Of a stretch of DNA of 64,000 nucleotides, positions 22,826 through 30,928 are shown one piece after another. The notes under the pieces were generated by a model that saw only the letters and a program-made list of their open reading frames with translations, was not told the DNA's origin and did no database searches. The position numbers and the translations under genes are program-made. The stretch spans positions 992,001 through 1,056,000 of the forward strand of contig CAVUMX010000003.1 in NCBI GenBank assembly GCA_963742725.1, written 5' to 3'. Source of the DNA: CAVVAL01 sp963742725. Its GTDB lineage: Bacteria; Actinomycetota; Actinomycetes; Mycobacteriales; Cryptosporangiaceae. Each line of letters begins with the position of its first letter. The first letter of the stretch is position 1.

Positions 22826-24412
22826 GTGTGGATGCTCGACGTCCGGCTGGTCAACGGCACGGCGATCACGATGGACCCGGACCACCCCGAAGCGCGCGAG
22901 ATCGGGCTGTGGAACGGCCAGGTCGTGGGCGTGGACGACGCGGTCGCGGCGCTGCCCGCCCGCCGGGTCGTGGACCTGGACGGCGCCACCGTCGTGCCGG
23001 GATTCATCGACGCCCACACCCACCTGTGCTGGGCCGGCCTGGCCGCGCGTGCGCCGAGCGTGGCGCCGTCCGCGCGGATCGAGGACGTGCTGGCGGCCGT
23101 CCGCCGGGCCGCCGAGGCCACGCCGGAGGGCGAGTGGGTCGACGTGGTCGGCTACGACCAGCGGCCGCTCGGCCGGCACGTCACCAGCGCCGAGCTGGAC
23201 TCCGTCAGCGCCGGCCGCAGGATCTTCCTCATCCACGACTCGGGCCACGCGTGCGTCGTGAACAGCGCCGTCCTCGCGCTCCTGCCGGACGGCGTCACCC
23301 ACACGGACGGCTTCCTCGCCGAACAGGGCATGGCGGCGGTGCGCAGGCTGCGCCTGCCGTACCCGCTCACGCAGCTCGTGGACGCCGTCGAGACCGCCGG
23401 ACGCACGTGCCTGGCCGAGGGCGTCACGACGGCGGCCGAGGCCGGCATCGGCGGCGGGCTCATCAGCCACACCCCCGTCGAGGCCGCCGCGTACCTCGAA
23501 GCCCACGAGCAGGGGCGGCTCCCGATCCGCGTCCAGCTCATGGTCGCCGCCGTGGCCCTGCGCGAGGTGGACGCGCACGCCTCCGACGGCGTCGCCCGCG
23601 CCCTGGACCTGGGGCTGCGCACCGGACTCGGCGGCGACCGGCTGTCCCTCGGCGCGCTCAAAATCTTCACCGACGGCGGCATGATGGCCCGCACCGCCGC
23701 GCTGACCAGCCCGTACGAGGGCACCGGGTCGTCCGGCCAGCTGTATGACGACCCGGACGTCATCGAAGCCCAGATCGTCACCGGCCACCTGGCCGGCTGG
23801 CAGCTCGCCATCCACGCCATCGGGGACCGTGCCGTCGACCTCGCGCTCGACGCCGTCGAGAAGGCCCAGCGCGAGCGTCCCCGCCCGGACGCCCGGCACC
23901 GGATCGAGCACGCCGGACTCGTCCGCCCGGACCAGCTCGCCCGGTTCGCGCGGCTCAACCTGGCCGCCGTCGTGCAGCCGAACTTCCTGCGGTACTTCGG
24001 GGACGACTACGCCGCGATCATGGGCCCGGACCGGATGGACTGGCTCTACCGGGGCCGCGCGTTCCTCGACTCGGGCGTCCGGCTCGTCGGCAGCTCGGAC
24101 CGTCCCGTCACCGCCGGAGCGCCCCTGCGGGCGATCCAGTTCATGGTCGAGCGGACCGCCGAATCCGGCCGCACGGTCGGCCCCGGCGAGGCGATCACCG
24201 TCGACGAGGCCCTGCGCGCCTACACGGCCGACGCCGCGTACGCCTGCCACCGCGAGGACACGCTCGGCAGCATCGCGCCCCGGCGCCGCGCCGACCTCGT
24301 CGTGCTCGGCGACGATCCGCGCCGGGTCGAGACGTCCCGGATCGGCGACATCGAGGTGGTCGCCACGCTCGTCGACGGCGCCGTGGCCCACGGCACGGAC
24401 CTGCTGGCGTGA
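22826..24412 (+). CDS. YtcJ-like metal-dependent amidohydrolase, iron-box controlled
   Basis: The protein has about 528 residues, the usual length for the YtcJ/AepA-like amidohydrolase group. Metal-binding marks are GFIDAHTHL (HxH), IHAIGDRAVD, RIEHAGLV and LVGSSDRPV. There is no signal peptide, so it acts in the cytoplasm. The GTG at 22826 and the ATG at 22832 both have purine-rich ribosome sites. Its stop overlaps the first FecCD permease start (GTGA), so it is the leading cistron of an uptake operon and lies just after iron box 3. The substrate is unknown. Hydrolysis of the imported siderophore, or removal of an N-formyl group, is a hypothesis drawn only from context. Confidence 0.85.
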   Translation: MWMLDVRLVNGTAITMDPDHPEAREIGLWNGQVVGVDDAVAALPARRVVDLDGATVVPGFIDAHTHLCWAGLAARAPSVAPSARIEDVLAAVRRAAEATPEGEWVDVVGYDQRPLGRHVTSAELDSVSAGRRIFLIHDSGHACVVNSAVLALLPDGVTHTDGFLAEQGMAAVRRLRLPYPLTQLVDAVETAGRTCLAEGVTTAAEAGIGGGLISHTPVEAAAYLEAHEQGRLPIRVQLMVAAVALREVDAHASDGVARALDLGLRTGLGGDRLSLGALKIFTDGGMMARTAALTSPYEGTGSSGQLYDDPDVIEAQIVTGHLAGWQLAIHAIGDRAVDLALDAVEKAQRERPRPDARHRIEHAGLVRPDQLARFARLNLAAVVQPNFLRYFGDDYAAIMGPDRMDWLYRGRAFLDSGVRLVGSSDRPVTAGAPLRAIQFMVERTAESGRTVGPGEAITVDEALRAYTADAAYACHREDTLGSIAPRRRADLVVLGDDPRRVETSRIGDIEVVATLVDGAVAHGTDLLA

Positions 24413-25398
24413 AGCGGGCAGCGGGACTGCTTCTGGCCGTGGTCGCGCTGGGGGCGATGGTCGTCCTGAGCCTGTGGATCGGGTCCCGGACGATCGCGTT
24501 CGCGACGACCTGGCAGGTCCTCTGGAGCAACGACGGATCGACCGAGGCCGTGATCGTCCACAACCTGCGCCTGCCGCGCGCCGCGCTCGCCGTGCTGGTC
24601 GGCGCCGCGCTCGGGCTGGCCGGCGCGCTGATGCAGGCGCTGACCCGCAACCCGCTCGCCGAGCCGGGGCTGCTCGGCGTGACGATGGGCGCCTCGACGG
24701 CCGTCCTGCTCGCCATCGCCTACATCGGACTGTCGAGCGTCGCCGGGTACGTGTGGTTCGCGTTCGCCGGCGCGGCGGCCGTCGCCGTGGTGGTCTACGC
24801 GCTCGGATCGACCGGACGCGGCGTCGCCACGCCCGAGCGGCTCGTCCTCGCCGGCGCCGCGATCACCGCCGCGCTGTTCGCGTTCAACTCGGCCGTCATG
24901 CTGCTCGACCCGGCCGCCTTCGACGAGTTCCGGTTCTGGAACGTCGGCTCGCTCTCCGGACGCGGCGGCGACGTCGTCGCCCAGGTCGCGCCGTTCATCA
25001 TCGCCGGCGCCCTGCTCGCCCTCGGACTGGCGCGGTCGCTGAACGTCCTGGCGCTCGGCGAGGACGCCGGGCGGGCGCTCGGCGCGAACGTCGGCACCGT
25101 CCGGGTGCTCACGGCCGTCGCCGTGACGCTGCTGTGCGGTGCCGCGACGGCCGCCGCCGGACCGATCGCGTTCGTCGGGCTCACCGTGCCGCACGTCGCC
25201 CGCATGGTCGCCGGCCCGGACCTGCGCTGGGCCCTGCCGTACTCGATCGTCCTCGGCGCGATCCTGCTGCTCGCCTCCGACATCGCCGGACGGGTCGTCG
25301 CCGCCCCGGCCGAACTCCAGGCCGGCGTGGTCACGGCATTCGTCGGCGCGCCGGTGTTCATCGCGTTGTGCCGGCGCCGGAAGCTGGCGGCGCTGTGA
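24409..25398 (+). CDS. FecCD-family ferri-siderophore permease, first subunit
   Basis: This 329-residue polytopic protein has family marks LRLPRAALAVLVGAALGLAG, ALMQALTRNPLAEPGLLG and the coupling-helix region LGANVGTVRVLTAVAVTLL, followed by GPIAFVGLTVPHVAR. It would form half of the heterodimeric channel that takes ferri-siderophore from the binding lipoprotein. The start overlaps the amidohydrolase stop and its own stop overlaps the next permease (GTGA both times). No matching FecE/FepC ATPase gene lies in the window. Confidence 0.95.
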   Translation: MKRAAGLLLAVVALGAMVVLSLWIGSRTIAFATTWQVLWSNDGSTEAVIVHNLRLPRAALAVLVGAALGLAGALMQALTRNPLAEPGLLGVTMGASTAVLLAIAYIGLSSVAGYVWFAFAGAAAVAVVVYALGSTGRGVATPERLVLAGAAITAALFAFNSAVMLLDPAAFDEFRFWNVGSLSGRGGDVVAQVAPFIIAGALLALGLARSLNVLALGEDAGRALGANVGTVRVLTAVAVTLLCGAATAAAGPIAFVGLTVPHVARMVAGPDLRWALPYSIVLGAILLLASDIAGRVVAAPAELQAGVVTAFVGAPVFIALCRRRKLAAL

Positions 25399-26426
25399 GT
25401 GCGGTGCGGGTGCTTTGGAGCTCCGATGAGCGCGTTTCGCTGCGGATCGACGTCCGCTCGGTGGTGGTGTGTCTGGGGTTGGTCGTCGTGGCGGCCCTCG
25501 GCGGCGCGGGACTGCTGGCGACCGGCGACTATCCCGTGCCGGTGCCGGACGTGCTCCGCGCGCTCGTGGGGCAGGCCGATCCGGGGACGGCGTTCATCGT
25601 CACGACGTTGCGGCTGCCGAGGCTGCTGACGGCCGTGCTGGTCGGTGCCGCCCTGGCGGTGAGCGGCGCGATGTTGCAGGGGCTGACCCGCAACCCGCTG
25701 GGCAGCCCGGACGTCATCGGCTTCACGACCGGATCCGCGACCGGCGCGCTGCTGGTGATCCTGCTCCTGCGGGGCAGCATGGCCGAGATCGCCGCCGGGG
25801 CCGTCGTCGGTGGGCTCGCCACGGCCGTGGTCGTCTACGCGCTCGCGTACCGGGGCGGCGCGTCCGGTGGGCGGCTGGTGCTGGTCGGCATCGGCGTCAG
25901 CGCGCTGCTGCTGGCCGTCAACCACTTCCTGATCACCCGCGCGGTCCTGCACGACGCGATCGCCGCGCAGTCATGGCTGACGGGAAGCCTCAACGGGCGC
26001 GGCTGGGGCCACGTGTGGGCGGTCGGCGCCGCGCTGCTCGTACTGGTCCCGATCGCGCTGCACCACGGACGGCACCTCGCGCTGCTCGGCATGGGCGACG
26101 ACGCCGCACGCGGGCTCGGCGTCCCGGTCGAGCGGAGCCGGCTCGTGATGGTGGTCGTGAGCGTGGCGCTGGCGTCCGTCGCGGTGGCGGCGGCCGGGCC
26201 GATCCCGTTCCTGGCGCTCGCGGCGCCGCAACTCTCGCGCCGGCTGACCCGCACGTCCGGCGCCGGCCTGCTGCCCGCCGCGTTCATGGGGGCGGCGTTG
26301 CTGGTCGTGGCCGACCTCGCGACCCAGCGCCTGTTCGCGCCGACGCCGCTCCCGGTGGGCATCGCCACCGGCGTGATCGGCGGCGCGTACCTGGCGTGGC
26401 TCCTCACCCACGAGTGGCGCCGCTGA
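25395..26426 (+). CDS. FecCD-family ferri-siderophore permease, second subunit
   Basis: This protein of about 343 residues has LRLPRLLTAVLVGAALAVSG, MLQGLTRNPLGSPDVIG and GPIPFLALAAPQLSRRLTR, all standard for the family. It pairs with the preceding permease. GTG 25395 overlaps the upstream stop as GTGA and gives a cytoplasmic N-terminus of about 20 residues. Slightly later GTG codons are possible. It ends the uptake operon, and the expected ATPase must be supplied from elsewhere. Confidence 0.94.
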   Translation: MSAVRVLWSSDERVSLRIDVRSVVVCLGLVVVAALGGAGLLATGDYPVPVPDVLRALVGQADPGTAFIVTTLRLPRLLTAVLVGAALAVSGAMLQGLTRNPLGSPDVIGFTTGSATGALLVILLLRGSMAEIAAGAVVGGLATAVVVYALAYRGGASGGRLVLVGIGVSALLLAVNHFLITRAVLHDAIAAQSWLTGSLNGRGWGHVWAVGAALLVLVPIALHHGRHLALLGMGDDAARGLGVPVERSRLVMVVVSVALASVAVAAAGPIPFLALAAPQLSRRLTRTSGAGLLPAAFMGAALLVVADLATQRLFAPTPLPVGIATGVIGGAYLAWLLTHEWRR

Positions 26427-26431
26427 CCCGG

Positions 26432-26509
26432 GGCCGCCGCCGCCGCGCCGCCCGCCCCGCGGCCCGCCGCCGCCGCGCCGCCGCCGCCGCGCCGCCCGCC
26501 GCCGCGCGG
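26432..26509. repeat. Low-complexity GCC/CGC repeat tract after the permease operon
   Basis: About 78 bp made only of CCG, GCC and CGC units, with one segment of roughly 23 bp occurring twice. It begins 6 nt after the permease stop. It is not a clean hairpin, so it is a simple repeat rather than a classic terminator. The rest of the gap to 26691 is less G+C rich (for example AAATACGTGAGGATC near 26585) and presumably holds the promoter of the next gene. No ORF there looks real. Confidence 0.7.
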
Positions 26510-26691
26510 ACAAACCGGACTGTTCGGGATGCGGTGCTGTAACCGGGCGCGGGACACAACGACAACCCCGACAGTTGCGCGGCGTGAAATACGTGAGGAT
26601 CTTTCGCGTTAGGGCTCTGAGCGGGTAGTTTACCGGCCAGTAACACCGCGCGTCATTCGTCCTCTGGCACCACCTCGTTGGAAGGACTCCG

Positions 26692-27900
26692 ATGCAGTCA
26701 CGGTTCACGCGCCGGTGGAGCGGGCTTCTCGCCGCCACGGCCGCCCTCGCCCTTCTCGCCCCCGCGGCGACCCCCGCCCAGGCAGCCCCCGCCCAGGCGA
26801 ACCCAGCCCAGGCGAACCCAGCCCAGCTTCGCGACGTCGTCCTGATCGGCAACAGCGTCGAGGGGACGGTGTCGTTCCTCGACGGGCACACCTTCGCCAA
26901 CCTCGGCACCCTGAACATCGTGCCCGACCTGCAGGAACGCCTGGCCGGGATGAACCTGGTCGAGCGGACCGGGTACGAGGTGGTCCGTGGCCGCCTCGGC
27001 GACAAGTTCGCGGACGACATGTACGTCTCGCCCGACGGCCGCACCCTGTACGTGTCGCGCGCGAACCTGACGGACGTGGCCGCGTTCGACATCGCCTCCG
27101 GCCGGCAGGTGTGGCGGTTCAAGGTGAGCGGGTTCCACGCGGACCACATGACGATCTCGCCCGACGGCGCACGCCTGGTCGTGTCGGCGACGACGACGAA
27201 CGAGGCGCAGGTCATCGACGCGGCCACGGGCCGGCAGGTCGGACGGTTCGACACCGGCTCCTACCCGCACGAGAACGCGTACTCGGCCGACGGCACGAAG
27301 ATCTACAACGCGAGCATCGGGACGACGTTCCTGCCGAAGGCGCTGGAGTTCATGAAGGGCCCGCGCCGGATCACTGTGGTGGACGCGACGACGTTCCGGA
27401 CGATCCGCACATACGAGTTCGAGCACGGCATCCGGCCGTGGGTCCTCGTGCCGGGGGAGCGGACGATGTACGCCCAACTGTCCTATCTCAACGGTCTGGT
27501 GGAGTACGACCTGGTGGCGGGCCGGATCGTGCGGACGGTCGAGCTGCCGTTCAGCGAGGCGGGCCGTGCGATGAAGCCGGACGACTACCCGCAGAACTCC
27601 GCCCACCACGGCCTGGCGATGAACGGCGCCGGCACGAAGCTGTGCGCGGCCGGCACGATCGACGACTACGTGGCGATCCTGTCGCGCCCGAACCTGACCA
27701 CCGACCGGCTGGTCCCGTCGGGCCGGCTGCCGTACTGGGCTGTCACCAGCCACGACGGCGAGCACTGCCTGGTGACGAACAGCAACGACGACACGGTGTC
27801 CGTGATCAGGTACGACACCGCGCAGGAGATCGCCCGCGTCCCCGTCGGCGACTTCCCGCAACGTGAACGGCTGGCCCGCGTCGCGGCGCTGCCCCAGTAG
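26692..27900 (+). CDS. Secreted YVTN-type beta-propeller protein
   Basis: The protein has 402 residues. A signal peptide of about 30 residues (LLAATAALALLAPAATPAQA) is followed by Ala/Gln/Pro/Asn repeats and then propeller blades: DDMYVSPDGRTLYVSRANLT, MTISPDGARLVVSATTT, AYSADGTKIYNASIGTT, LAMNGAGTKLCAAGTIDD and DGEHCLVTNSNDDTVSVIR. This pattern matches extracytoplasmic YVTN/cytochrome-D1-like repeat proteins, but no haem or catalytic residue can be named. Ribosome site GGAAGGA precedes the ATG. It stands alone, so its function is unknown. Confidence 0.85.
   Translation: MQSRFTRRWSGLLAATAALALLAPAATPAQAAPAQANPAQANPAQLRDVVLIGNSVEGTVSFLDGHTFANLGTLNIVPDLQERLAGMNLVERTGYEVVRGRLGDKFADDMYVSPDGRTLYVSRANLTDVAAFDIASGRQVWRFKVSGFHADHMTISPDGARLVVSATTTNEAQVIDAATGRQVGRFDTGSYPHENAYSADGTKIYNASIGTTFLPKALEFMKGPRRITVVDATTFRTIRTYEFEHGIRPWVLVPGERTMYAQLSYLNGLVEYDLVAGRIVRTVELPFSEAGRAMKPDDYPQNSAHHGLAMNGAGTKLCAAGTIDDYVAILSRPNLTTDRLVPSGRLPYWAVTSHDGEHCLVTNSNDDTVSVIRYDTAQEIARVPVGDFPQRERLARVAALPQ
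26776..26820 (+). repeat. Three 15-bp tandem units at the mature N-terminus of the YVTN protein
   Basis: Two exact copies of GCCCAGGCGAACCCA follow one divergent copy, giving AQAAP, AQANP and AQANP just after the signal peptide cleavage region. The phase is kept, so the reading frame is unaffected. Confidence 0.85.
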
Positions 27901-28005
27901 CTGTTACGTCACCGTTACCCGGCGGTGAAGGTGCGGTATCGAGGGGGCCCGACCGTGAGTGGCGCACACCATCCACACGGGATCGTCACCACACGGGAGG
28001 GCACC

Positions 28006-28554
28006 ATGAGAAACCGCATCTTCGCCGCCGCGTCCGCAATCCTGACCGCCGCCGTCGTGGCACTCACCGCACCGGCCGCCGCCGCGGCGCCGTACTGCGG
28101 CCTCACCTGGGGCAGCCTGCCGAAGTCCGGCGGGACGCTCAGCTCGGCGCCGTTACTGACTGCCGAGACGGGCCGGCACGAGTGCTGGGACCGGGTCGTG
28201 TTCGAGTTCAACGGTTCCGCCAACGGCTACAGCGTCCAGTACGGCGAGACGTACACCGAGGGCGAGGGCCTGCCCCTGTCGCCGTACACCGCCGGCGGCG
28301 CGCTGCTCAACGTGTCGCTGCGGGCCCCGGCCTACGACGCGCAGCACAACGCCACGTTCGACGCCCGCGTCGGCGACCACGTCGCCAACGTCCTGCGGTA
28401 CCAGACCCTGCGGGACATCGTCTTCGGCGGCAGCTTCGAGGGCTACACCACCTTCGCGGTCGGCGTCCGGGCGAACCTGCCGTTCCGGGTGTTCACCCTC
28501 GCGGGCCCCGGTACGCACAGCAGGATCGTGATCGACGTCGCGCACAAGTGGTGA
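28006..28554 (+). CDS. Secreted AMIN-like domain protein
   Basis: The protein has about 182 residues, with a signal peptide (RNRIFAAASAILTAAVVALT) and a mature part starting APYCGLTWGSLPKS. Marks of actinobacterial AMIN-like proteins are CGLTWGS, HECWDRVVFEF, a central beta-rich region and VFTLAGPGTHSRIVIDVAH. Two Cys residues may form a disulphide. AMIN domains bind cell-wall or periplasmic targets, but the role of this stand-alone group is not known. The ATG at 28006 has GGGAGG 5 nt upstream. It has a TTA codon at 28153-28155 and is followed by a hairpin terminator. Confidence 0.8.
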   Translation: MRNRIFAAASAILTAAVVALTAPAAAAAPYCGLTWGSLPKSGGTLSSAPLLTAETGRHECWDRVVFEFNGSANGYSVQYGETYTEGEGLPLSPYTAGGALLNVSLRAPAYDAQHNATFDARVGDHVANVLRYQTLRDIVFGGSFEGYTTFAVGVRANLPFRVFTLAGPGTHSRIVIDVAHKW

Positions 28555-28564
28555 ACCGCGACGG

Positions 28565-28594
28565 CGGGCCCGCACGCTCCGGCATGCGGGCCCG
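28565..28594 (+). terminator. Hairpin terminator after the AMIN-like gene
   Basis: A perfect 10-bp stem (CGGGCCCGCA with TGCGGGCCCG) encloses a 10-nt loop and starts 11 nt after the stop codon. There is no T-run. Confidence 0.75.
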
Positions 28595-28642
28595 TCCCGC
28601 GATGTAGGACGAATATTCGAGACTCCTTGCATAATCCCGATG

Positions 28643-28674
28643 AGGTCTAGACCATGCAAGGTCTAGACCATGCG
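28643..28674. promoter_or_regulatory. Paired dre-like operators (DasR type), 16-bp spacing
   Basis: Two copies of the palindrome GGTCTAGACC stand at 28644-28653 and 28660-28669 as a 16-bp direct repeat (AGGTCTAGACCATGC). The palindrome is the core of the DasR dre site and of the direct repeats known upstream of streptomycete chitinase genes. They end about 37 nt before the lectin-lyase start, in the expected promoter or leader. Confidence 0.82.
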
Positions 28675-28710
28675 TCGCCCTGCCCGGCGCCCGTGGGAAG
28701 GGGATTCGAG

Positions 28711-29886
28711 ATGAGCCTTCGACGTCCGATCACCGCCGTGCTGGCCGTCGCTGCCATGAGCGCGACGACCCTCGTCGTTCTCGCCCATTCCGGCGGGGCC
28801 GTCGTCACCGGCGTCTCCACCGAGATGGTGAGTTCGGCCTCCGCGCGCTGCCTGACGGTCCAGGGCGCCAGCACCAGCAGCGGCGCCCGTGCCATCGTCT
28901 GGGACTGCAACGGCGGCGCGAACCAGCACTGGACGTACACGGCGGCCCGCGAGCTGCGCGTCTACAGCGGTGGCGCCGTCAAGTGCCTGGACGTCCACGA
29001 GGGACAGACCACCCCAGGCGCCCGGGTGCAGATCTGGACGTGCAGCGGGAACAACAACCAGAAGTGGACGATCAACAACGAGGGGCAGGCCATCGGCGTC
29101 CAGTCCGGCCTGTGCCTGGACGTCACCGGCGGCGGCAACAGCCCCAACGGCACCGCCGTCTCGACCTGGACCTGCCGTACCAACGCCACGAACCAGAACT
29201 GGGGCCAGACCCGCCTCGGCCGCCCCGCCGGGGTGTACTTCCAGGACACCGGCACGATCCAGGGCTGGGACAACTACCCGACCCGGCCCCAGAAGCAGGG
29301 CGTGATCCGCAACGTCAGCAGCCCGGTCTACAAGGGCGGCACCGCGATCGAGGCGCAGCAGACGTACGTCAACGAAACCGGCGGCTACCACTCCGAGAGC
29401 GTCGACCGCGGCTCCCAGCGGGTCGGCGAGGACCGCTACTACGGCCAGGCGATCTACCTCGCGCCGAACTGGCAGTTCCACAACCAGAACGTGACGTTCC
29501 AGCAGTGGTCGCCGGAGGACCCGAGCGGCCCGTGCCTGCTGATGTTCGTCCAGTCCGACGAGATCCGGTTCGGCGGCTCCTGCGGCGTCAGTGGCGTGGT
29601 CGGCAAGATCACGAACCTGCGCGGCACCTGGATCCGGCTGGTCGTCCGGATCAGGCTGCACGCCTCGGCCGGCGCGTTCGAGGTCTGGATGAACGGATCC
29701 AGGCTGGTGAGCCGGCCGTCGATGGCGTTCCTGCCGAAGACCGCGCAGACCGTCCGCTGGTCGTCCGGGATCTACTGCACGGCGTGGCGCGACGGGACGC
29801 CGGCCGGCGGCAGCGTCCTGTCGATCTTCCACGATCACGCCCGGATCGCGTCCACCTACGCGCTCGCGGAACCGGCCAACTGGTGA
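28711..29886 (+). CDS. Secreted polysaccharide lyase with N-terminal ricin-type lectin domain
   Basis: The protein has about 391 residues. A signal peptide (to about residue 32) is followed by a ricin B trefoil with three QxW-type repeats (NQHWTY, NQKWTI and NQNWGQ). A C-terminal jelly-roll domain from about 175 fits the Polysacc_lyase family (PF14099; heparin lyase or glucuronan lyase relatives): GGYHSESVDRG, YYGQAIYLAPNWQ, TWIRLVVRIRLHA and SSGIYCTAWRDG. It would bind and depolymerise a uronate-containing polysaccharide outside the cell, with the exact substrate unknown. The ATG at 28711 has GGAAGGGG. It is preceded by paired dre sites and followed by a hairpin. Confidence 0.85.
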   Translation: MSLRRPITAVLAVAAMSATTLVVLAHSGGAVVTGVSTEMVSSASARCLTVQGASTSSGARAIVWDCNGGANQHWTYTAARELRVYSGGAVKCLDVHEGQTTPGARVQIWTCSGNNNQKWTINNEGQAIGVQSGLCLDVTGGGNSPNGTAVSTWTCRTNATNQNWGQTRLGRPAGVYFQDTGTIQGWDNYPTRPQKQGVIRNVSSPVYKGGTAIEAQQTYVNETGGYHSESVDRGSQRVGEDRYYGQAIYLAPNWQFHNQNVTFQQWSPEDPSGPCLLMFVQSDEIRFGGSCGVSGVVGKITNLRGTWIRLVVRIRLHASAGAFEVWMNGSRLVSRPSMAFLPKTAQTVRWSSGIYCTAWRDGTPAGGSVLSIFHDHARIASTYALAEPANW

Positions 29887-29891
29887 CCCCG

Positions 29892-29922
29892 GGGCCCGCG
29901 CGCAGAGGGGGTGCGCGGGCCC
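29892..29922 (+). terminator. Hairpin terminator after the lectin-lyase gene
   Basis: A perfect 10-bp stem (GGGCCCGCGC with GCGCGGGCCC) and an 11-nt loop begin 6 nt after the stop codon. The next gene starts only 17 nt further, probably from its own promoter: TAGATT at 29925-29930 suits a -10 element for a leaderless transcript. Confidence 0.8.
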
Positions 29923-29938
29923 GCTAGATTCTGGCCGC

Positions 29939-30928
29939 GTGACTGCACTGCGGTTAGGCGTCCTCGGCGCCGCTGCCATCACCCCGAACGCATTGGTCAA
30001 GCCGGCCCGCGCGGTCGACGGCGTGGAACTGGCCGCCGTCGCCGCCCGGGATCCCCGAAGAGCGGCTGCCTTCGCCGCCAAGCACCAGGTCCCGACCGTC
30101 CACGACAGCTACGACGCGCTCGTCGCCGACCCCGACCTGGACGCCGTCTACATCCCGCTGCCGAACTCCCACCATGCGGAGTGGACACTCAAGGCGCTCG
30201 CCGCCGGCAAGCACGTCCTGTGCGAGAAGCCGTTCACCTCCAACGCCGCCGAGGCCGAGCGGGTCGCGGACGCGGCCGAGGCGTCCGACCGGGTCGTCAT
30301 GGAAGCGTTCCACTACCGGTACCACCCGCTGGCCGTGCGCGTCCAGGAACTGCTGGACGCGGGCGTGGTCGGCGAGATCCGCCACATCGAGTCCAGCCTG
30401 TGCTTCCCGCTGCCGCGCCGCGACGACATCCGGTACCGGCTCGACCTGGCCGGCGGTGCCACGATGGACGCCGGCTGCTACCCGATCCACGCCCTCCGGA
30501 CGTTCGGCAACGGCGAACCCAAGGTCGTCGACGCCACCGCCAAGCTGCTCGGCACCCAGATCGACCGTTACATGCGCGCCACGTTCCTCTACCCCGACGG
30601 CTCCACCGGACGGATCACCGCGTCGCTCTGGTCGGCGCGGCTGCTCAGCATCGGCCTGCACGTCGTGGGGGAGGAGGGCGAACTGCGCGTCCTGAACTAC
30701 GTGCTGCCGCACGGGTACCACCGGCTGAGCGTGCGGTCCGGCGGCGTGACGACGCGCGAACGGGTGCCGGGCGAGACGTCCTACACCCACCAGCTCCGCG
30801 CGTTCCTGGCGGCCGTCCGCGACGGTGCCCCGGTGCTGACCACGCCCCGGGACGCTGTCGCGACCATGCGCCTCATCGACGACGTGTACCGCGCGGCCGG
30901 CCTGCAACCGCGGCCCGCCCGCCACTAG
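29939..30928 (+). CDS. Gfo/Idh/MocA-family NAD(P)-dependent oxidoreductase
   Basis: The protein has 329 residues. An N-terminal Rossmann fold (LRLGVLGAAAITPNAL) is followed by VYIPLPNSHHAEWTLKAL, the catalytic-site EKPF motif near residue 97, MEAFHYRYHPL and DAGCYPIHALRTFG. These enzymes oxidise or epimerise sugars and cyclitols. No ribosome site is seen, and a -10-like TAGATT lies 8 nt before the GTG, so a leaderless mRNA is likely. The sixth codon is TTA (29954-29956). It converges with the glycosidase gene (4-bp overlap) of a sugar-uptake cassette, which suggests but does not prove a shared sugar pathway. Confidence 0.92.
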   Translation: MTALRLGVLGAAAITPNALVKPARAVDGVELAAVAARDPRRAAAFAAKHQVPTVHDSYDALVADPDLDAVYIPLPNSHHAEWTLKALAAGKHVLCEKPFTSNAAEAERVADAAEASDRVVMEAFHYRYHPLAVRVQELLDAGVVGEIRHIESSLCFPLPRRDDIRYRLDLAGGATMDAGCYPIHALRTFGNGEPKVVDATAKLLGTQIDRYMRATFLYPDGSTGRITASLWSARLLSIGLHVVGEEGELRVLNYVLPHGYHRLSVRSGGVTTRERVPGETSYTHQLRAFLAAVRDGAPVLTTPRDAVATMRLIDDVYRAAGLQPRPARH

